In this document: positions 58,110-64,000 of the stretch, piece after piece
How the letters are laid out: each line of letters opens with the position of its first letter
How positions within the stretch are numbered: position 1 is the stretch's first letter
NCBI GenBank assembly: GCA_907165065.1
Contig: OU015530.1
Location: 50,386,465 to 50,450,464 of the forward strand
Length of the DNA: 64,000 nucleotides
From: Caprimulgus europaeus
Lineage: Eukaryota; Chordata; Aves; Caprimulgiformes; Caprimulgidae
Direction: 5' to 3'
Translations under genes and position numbers: made by a program
Notes under the pieces: generated by a model
The model's database searches: none
Told to the model about the DNA's origin: nothing
The model's input: the letters and a program-made list of their open reading frames with translations, nothing else

Positions 58110-58640
58110 ATGAAAACAAATAAAATCTTCGAGTACGAGGCAGAGGCTAAAGAATGCCTTCACCTCTTTCCTCCAAGCAACTATTTTGTTAACTTGAAAG
58201 ACTGCACGGGTGATCCTACTCCATTCTTTCTCTACAGGTCAAATACTTGTCATAGGAGACACCCTAGTTAATATTAAACTAAAAATTAATAGATTAGATA
58301 ACTATTATGTGCTTTTAGTGCCAATTAATTTAATAGCTGTATTTTTTTTTAACAAGGTAGGTGAATATAGAAGCAGAGTTTACTGTGCCTGTGTGAGCTC
58401 TCAGATAGGTCCTTTGTGTTACAATTACCACCAATTGATTGGGCTGACACATGTAATCCCCTTTGGATCGCCCAGCGATATGATGTCAGTAAGAAGTCCT
58501 TCAAACAGGGCTATTAAAAAGCACATTAAACATGTCCCTATTGGAAGCTTTATGCTAGCTTATGCTAGAATAACAGTGATACAGTGGTATTTGTTTGAAA
58601 ATGAAAGGATTATATGGTCTTTGTAAAATGAGGAATTTAG
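58110..58640. other. candidate conserved non-coding element
   Basis: A repeat-free block with ACTAAAAATTAATAGATTAG near 58278, CAATTAATTTAATAGC near 58321, CACCAATTGATTGGGC near 58428 (containing CCAATTGATTGG, a nearly perfect inverted repeat), GATCGCCCAGCGATATG near 58466, and a TTATGCTAGC direct repeat at 58550-58569. A + frame of 138 codons crosses part of it, but its translation is not recognisable. Texture favours a regulatory element. Confidence 0.35.
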
Positions 58641-61000
58641 TATTGGGGAGGGGCAGTGGGATGGTGATTTATTTTTTGTTTATGTTCCTTTGAATCCTTT
58701 GATATGTCAACTTCTGTCACTAACCATTAGGCCACTTGTAATTTCTTGTATCCAAGAAGATGAAATGCATACTGCCTCAAATAATTTACATCAAACATTG
58801 AAGGGCATAGATGGCAGTGCTTATTGTGAGATTATAACAAGAATGGAATTGGGGTCTTCAGAAGCCCACAGGTAATTTATTGTTAAAGAGCACGCACGAA
58901 TCATTCTAGCCTTTAATTGTCACGTGGATGCGCTTTGCTTTCAGTTTGTGCTGGAAACAAATTGCAAAAAAAAAAAGAATGATACCTCAGAAGAGAGGTT
59001 TCACCATGACCCTTTGTACTTAGTAATATTGCTTCAGGAGTGTCATGCCTTCTCTTGGGTCAGATTCTGGTGTGGAAGTGAAAGGGGAGCTTTAAAACCT
59101 GCATTGCTTTTCATGATGAAGAAAAGCACAAAGGGTAGTATCTTACATGTATATATACCTTACAAATATAGGATGAGAGTCAGTAAGATTTGTAGTATTT
59201 ACAAAACTGCACCATAAAGGACAGGAGAGGATTGTAGAGCATGATTTAACACTGTCAACTCTGAGATGAAATTAAGCCATTCTGGAGATTTCTTTGTAAT
59301 ACACCAACATCCCCATCATTCCTCTTTGCTCTGCTCTCTTTTATCTTATAACTCCAAGGTAACACTCCGAAATGGTTAACTAGCTGCTGTGCATGTGCTA
59401 GATAGACGTGCTTTGTTAGCTCACGCTGCCTCTCAGAAAGGGAGAAATTTCACTGTTAGCCTGAATCTAGTTGTAGAATACGTTCTTTAGAAAATCAAAG
59501 CTAACAGAAAATAAATTATTTGCAGAGTCTGGTTTTCCTTCTGCTTTAAAATCATGTAATCAAAGGATAGATTTCTCAAAATTACTCATCTTGAATACTT
59601 CACTGTAGTCATCACAGCAGTCCTTTTTGGCTACTTCACAATTCCTCATAATGCAAGAATTAGGTTACATGCAGTGAAACTATGAAGGAGTAAGCTTAAA
59701 ATATACAAAAAGAAGGTGTTCTTTGTTTTGGTTTGGTGTTTTTTTGTTTTTGTTTGTTTGGTTGGTTTTTTGTACACCTTGACACAGAAATTTGTGGAAG
59801 CTGAAAGTGTAAATTATAAGCAAATTTATAAATTAATTAAGGGTAGATTCTCTTGTGACTATTAAGCATGATGGCCTTAGTATTATCACCATTTCAAGGA
59901 GACCATAACCCAGAATGATTAGGAGGAGGCATTATGCTGGGGAAGAACTCTGTATTTGATCTATATATACACTCTTTCCCTACTGGCTACCATCAGACAG
60001 GTTACTGAGCTAGACTGATATGATCCTGTATAGCTGCTCTTGCATCCCACTTGATACCACAGAAAGCTCATAAAGACTTGTTATTATGAATAATGAAGTG
60101 TATCTTTCCCTGCTTAATAATAAAATACCACATCATCATATAATGCTTAGTATGTCATCTAATGGTATGTATTACCCAAATGCTATGCTTTAAGTGCACT
60201 CTGCTCCTGTGTGCTGAGAACACTCTTGTCATGAACATAGTAAATGGGCATTGTCTGGAGATTGGCTTTGGAAGTGAAATCTGGTGTGGATTTGAGACAA
60301 ATGCTGATTGTTGCTACATACTCATTGCTGTTGGAGTTGACAGAGTGGTTTTGTTATGTGCCACCTAGATCACCTTCAGAGATGAACCTGGAAGCTCCAA
60401 CATGCACTAATCCCCAATGAGCTGTAAAGGTCCAAACCAATGACTGATCTTTCAGACAGCTTCAAACCACCTGTGTGGTAGAGTTCAGATCAGAGGCTCA
60501 GGCTACATCATCTTCAAGGCAAAATTCCCAGACCACGTGTATGGCATTGGCAAAGGGACCCTGCTATCCTATCCTGAGTCATTCCTAAGAATTCATATTA
60601 AATTATTTGCTCAATCACAAATAGCTGAAAAAGCTCATCAGTTGCCTAAATTAAAAAACTGTACCCCAAGAACATTGTACTGCTACTGCCTAAAGATGCA
60701 AATGACTGAAAGCAGCAGGCACCTGAAGTTCTGGACACATCAGGAGCATCCTGATCCTTATGCATGTGCACAAGCATGTCCTCACAGCAGAGCCCACCCC
60801 TCTCAGACATCTTCTGAGCATGCCCACTTCATGGAGATTCATGCAAGGCACAGTAGCACTGATCTTCCTACTCTAAGTCTAAAGCGTTAAGGGTCTCACT
60901 TAGTGTGCACAAATGCAAGGTGCAAATCACTCTTGTACAGCATAATTCCCTGCAGAGTCATAAGGTTGAAGAGTTGAAATAAGAAACAGAAACAGTGGCT
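58641..61000. other. non-coding stretch, no gene seen
   Basis: No exon recognised; open frames are at most 117 codons. The segment at 59879-59935 (TATTATCACCATTTCAAGGA) faintly resembles a reversed MIR-like 'attatccccattttacag' but is too short to call. Confidence 0.65.
59716..59772. repeat. (TTTG)n-like T/G-rich tract
   Basis: TTGTTTTGGTTTGGTGTTTT then T/G units with GTTTGTTTGGTTGG; low complexity. Confidence 0.85.
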
Positions 61001-61447
61001 AGGAGGAAACTCCTAAGGTCTCTGGTCCAACCTCCCACGTGAAATGGGACTGTTGCCAGCTGGGGATGAGTTCAGCCATAACTTTAATAGAGTCTTAAAA
61101 ACCTTCAAGGACAGAGTTCCCACAACCTCTCTGGGCACCTGTTCCACTGCTGCACTCCTCTTCAAGTGCACTTTTTTCCTAATGTCCGACCTGAACAAGC
61201 CAAGCTGCAGTCTGTGGCCACTGCTCCTTGTTACATTGTCTAGCACCATTGAGAGGAGTTTGGCTCTGTCAGTTTTGTAACTCTCTGTCAAGTAGATGTA
61301 GTCTGCTATTATATTGCCCCTTATCCTCTTTGCCAGACTAAACAAACCCAGCTCCTTTAGCCTTTCCCTCTGAGTCATGTGCTCTTGGCCCTTGACCATG
61401 TTGCAAGTCCTCTGCTTGGCTTCCTCCAGGCTTCCCACCTCTTTTCT
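61001..61447 (-). mobile_element. older CR1 LINE fragment, minus strand
   Basis: The minus frame 61013-61438 stays open for 141 codons across the CR1 ORF2 C-terminal part. It starts near RLKELGLFSLAKRIRGN (the RLRELGLFSLEKRRLRGD-type segment), continues through LLSMVLDNV and FRSDIRKKVHLKRSA, and ends with VEQVPREVVGTLSLKVFKTL. Several family-conserved residues are changed and the terminal octamer repeats are not recognisable near 61001, so this is older than the copies at 2672, 28356 and 48271. The CR1 3' UTR landmark 'ggtctctggtccaacctccc' is present on the + strand at 61018-61037. Confidence 0.9.
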
Positions 61448-64000
61448 AAGCTGTCCCTAAGTTCATGCTTCTATACCAACGTGCACAGAATGTTGTTGTG
61501 GAGTATTGCATGCTTTGTGCACAGGTCTGTGCCATGTGAGAGCATCTCATAAATGTTGTGAACATGGGTTTACCAGAGATTAAAAGAGCAAAAACTTAGA
61601 GCTTGGAAAAACGTCTAAATCCAAATGGAAACTGCACAGGATGCAATATTTAAGACTTGTGACAGTGGTGAAAATAAAGCTGGCTTTTCCTGCCCTTGAT
61701 AAAATGTGTTGCTATGGCACATAATGCTGAGGAGTCACCTTTACTATCACAGGCTTTATGTCCATAATACTTTATGATTTTACTCTTGAAAACACTTACC
61801 TTTTGGCAGTGTACCTAACTGACACAAGTAGCTGTTATTCCAAGAGCTGACACATTTGCTGACTGAGCCAGCAGTTGCATGACACTGATGAACTACAAAA
61901 AGGCAAAATTAGCACCTGTGATCGCTGCTCTGTTTCATCTTGGCAAATCAATGCATCGGCTTCCTTTGCTGGCACTTGTAGGTGGTGTCACAAAGCTGTC
62001 CTCACGCTGTTGTACTGAAACAGCTCACGAAGGTTTACTGACTGCTGTGTTAGGGTTTCCTCTTGAATATCCTGCTATTTTTAGCAGAACCTGGTGTGGT
62101 TATTTCTGTGAATAACTAGCAGCTCAGAGTAGGCATTCACTATCTTGTAGCTTTTTGTAGTGGAAATAGTCTATGAAAAGCTACTGTGGGGTCAGTAAGT
62201 ATCTTCACTGTTCTTATATCTGCTCCACAAACACAATAACTTAGCTTATTCTTATGTAATAAAGTCCCTGTTAGAAAACAATTCTCTCTACATAAATAGA
62301 TTGAATGAAGTGGTGAAGAACTTCCCCATACCACCCCTTTACTGTCCTGCATGTCAACAGCCTGCCTAAATCGTCTGTAGCAAAAGGTGTAACTTACCTT
62401 TCTGGGAGCAGAAGGGATATCCTTGTGCTCACATGCAATAGCAGCTGGTGTCACCCAAGTGTGTACCCATAACTAAAAATAAGATTTTTCGGGTGGAGAT
62501 GATGGCTCAAATGCCTACAGAGGGTTAGCCATCATTTCAAAAAGCTGAGGATCTGATAACAGAGGTGAGAAAGGGACACCTTTTACAAATAGAAAGTCAG
62601 ACCTGCCACCAGTAAATGTCCAAACTGCATAAAATTTTGTCGCTTGAAAAAGCCCCATGGCATTGAACTCCGTGCTGTCCTGTGCTGCCTGTGTGTGATC
62701 CGTGTGAGAGTTATTCCTCCATGCCTGTCCAGGGACAGGCTGAGGGTTGTAGTGATTCTCCGAGCTGCCTCAGCTCCCACCAAAGCCTGTGGGAATGTGG
62801 GACACTTGACTTCTCCCAGGCTCAGGTGTGTGGGAAGGACTGAAGCATTGCTCCTTCCAGCCCTCCACACTAGGACAGCCTGCACAGCCCAGCACAGAAG
62901 AAAAGGTGCTCTGAGGGAGACAATTAATCTCCATGATTTAAAGAAAACTGAGGAAAACAATAACAACAACAAAATGATAAACCCTTAATAAAGAGAAACG
63001 GAAATTACTTATAGACAGTATGGGTGAGATTCAGGTGCCAAAACATAAGCATGTAGCATCATTTTCAATGCCTGAGGCCATCTGAGACATCCACACAGGG
63101 CTGGCAGATATGACACATGATCTATGAAAGACCTACTCCCTTCTGGAGCAGCAGCTGGGGGCCAGATGCGATACCCCAAGGCATCAAAAATGGCACTAGA
63201 CACGTATGTTTAGGCAGCTGAATCCCACCCTGTGCTTCCAGACTTGTGATGAATAAACCTCTTTTTAATTGTCTCGGACTCAAATCCCGGGTTCTTGAGG
63301 TGCTTTCCCTAGGGCTCAGCGGTGTGCGGTAGCAGCAGATTTCATTGGTTTAACTTGGATAGAGTTGTTACAGTCCTTTGTTATGTATTTTTAAAATTGG
63401 TTTTAGGCTATAAAATCATGAAGTAGTTTCTGCTTTCACAGGCTGCGCACATAATCCAGGTGAGACCAAAGGTTTTTCCTCACCACAAGATGTTGATGCA
63501 ATTACTCCAAATCCCATCTCCTTTGAATACCTATTCTGTCACAGCTCCCCATTAGGGGCCTGTTGTCAAATAGCCAGATTTGCTCTGAATGATATTGGAG
63601 AACATATCCCTGCTGCAGTTGTTCTCTCAGATAGTTAAACAGAAGCTTAGTACTAGTAGGAATAAACGCATTTTCTTGTTGAACTGCACAGCTCTTTATA
63701 TCCCTATTAAATTTGCTGGAATTTTTGATGAGGAAGAAATTTGGCAACTGCATTACACCACATGGGGGAAAGAAGAGAAGGGAGGAACTGAATTACTAGT
63801 CCAGGTTAGCCTGATGCTGTGAGGGTGGAAACATTGTTCCCGTTTGTATTATGTGGTACATTCTTATGGAAAGGTTAAAAAGAATCCACCAGAAAACGAA
63901 AGTTTTCCAGGAGAGGCATGTTTTCACCCCATACCTCTGAAGGTGGAAGTTCTGGCTCTCTTCCAACGTAATTGCATACTGCTGACAGCTCCTGAAAATA
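61448..64000. other. non-coding stretch, no gene seen
   Basis: No exon recognised. Antiparallel frames of 129 (-) and 114 (+) codons overlap at 62583-62988 in a GC-richer patch and have no domain. That patch contains GCCTGTCC and its reverse complement two bases apart (62723-62740). The window ends inside non-coding sequence. Confidence 0.65.

Noticed and set aside
1-64000. CRISPR arrays, prokaryotic operons, phage or integrative elements
   Set aside because: No regularly spaced direct repeats, no tightly packed genes; the CR1 content and low coding density show vertebrate nuclear DNA.

Overview
This 64 kb window looks like bird nuclear DNA, and I find no convincing protein-coding gene, rRNA or tRNA in it. 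The evidence for a bird is four relatively young CR1 LINE fragments. Two of them keep the typical avian 3' end, with the CCTTCCAAC block followed by ATTCTATG-type octamers. There are also much older sauropsid-style repeats: one degraded CR1/L3-like reverse-transcriptase fragment, three MIR-like tRNA-derived SINE relics, and pieces of a dispersed repeat built around a 'gaagtcaatgggagttttgcca'-like core. The CR1 types hint at a non-galliform (neoavian) bird, but that is inference.

Layout: 1-15 kb is AT-rich non-coding DNA with one CR1 at 2.7 kb (+), an ancient CR1 relic at 6.0 kb (-) and several microsatellites. 15.1-15.7 kb has the look of conserved non-coding sequence. 18.4-19.1 kb holds two MIR-like relics in opposite orientation. 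19-27 kb is plain apart from a palindrome, a chance-level micro-exon candidate, a poly(A) run and a CT-rich patch. 27.3-27.7 kb is a second conserved-looking block, followed by a short CR1 at 28.4 kb (+). 30.5 and 30.9 kb carry two diverged copies of a roughly 60 bp module. 32.4-32.7 and 34.1-34.4 kb are further conserved-looking AT-rich blocks, and 34.8-35.1 kb is a GC-rich block. 41.5-42.5 kb is about 1 kb of strand-biased pyrimidine-rich DNA ending in a dense homopyrimidine tract. 48.3 kb carries a CR1 (-), 51.6-52.6 kb is the longest conserved-looking block, 55.8-56.1 kb is the best MIR-like SINE, 58.1-58.6 kb is another conserved-looking block, and 61.0-61.4 kb is an older CR1 (-).

The likely reading is an intergenic gene desert or the inside of a very large intron, in which the functional content, if any, is cis-regulatory. 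No operon, CRISPR array, phage, integron or new gene system is visible. The longest open frames (up to 186 codons) are unrelated to any family I recognise, often overlap other open frames on the opposite strand, and are of the size expected by chance. Conserved-element calls rest on texture only (AT-rich, low repeat content, homeodomain-type TAAT cores, kept CpGs) and need an alignment to confirm.
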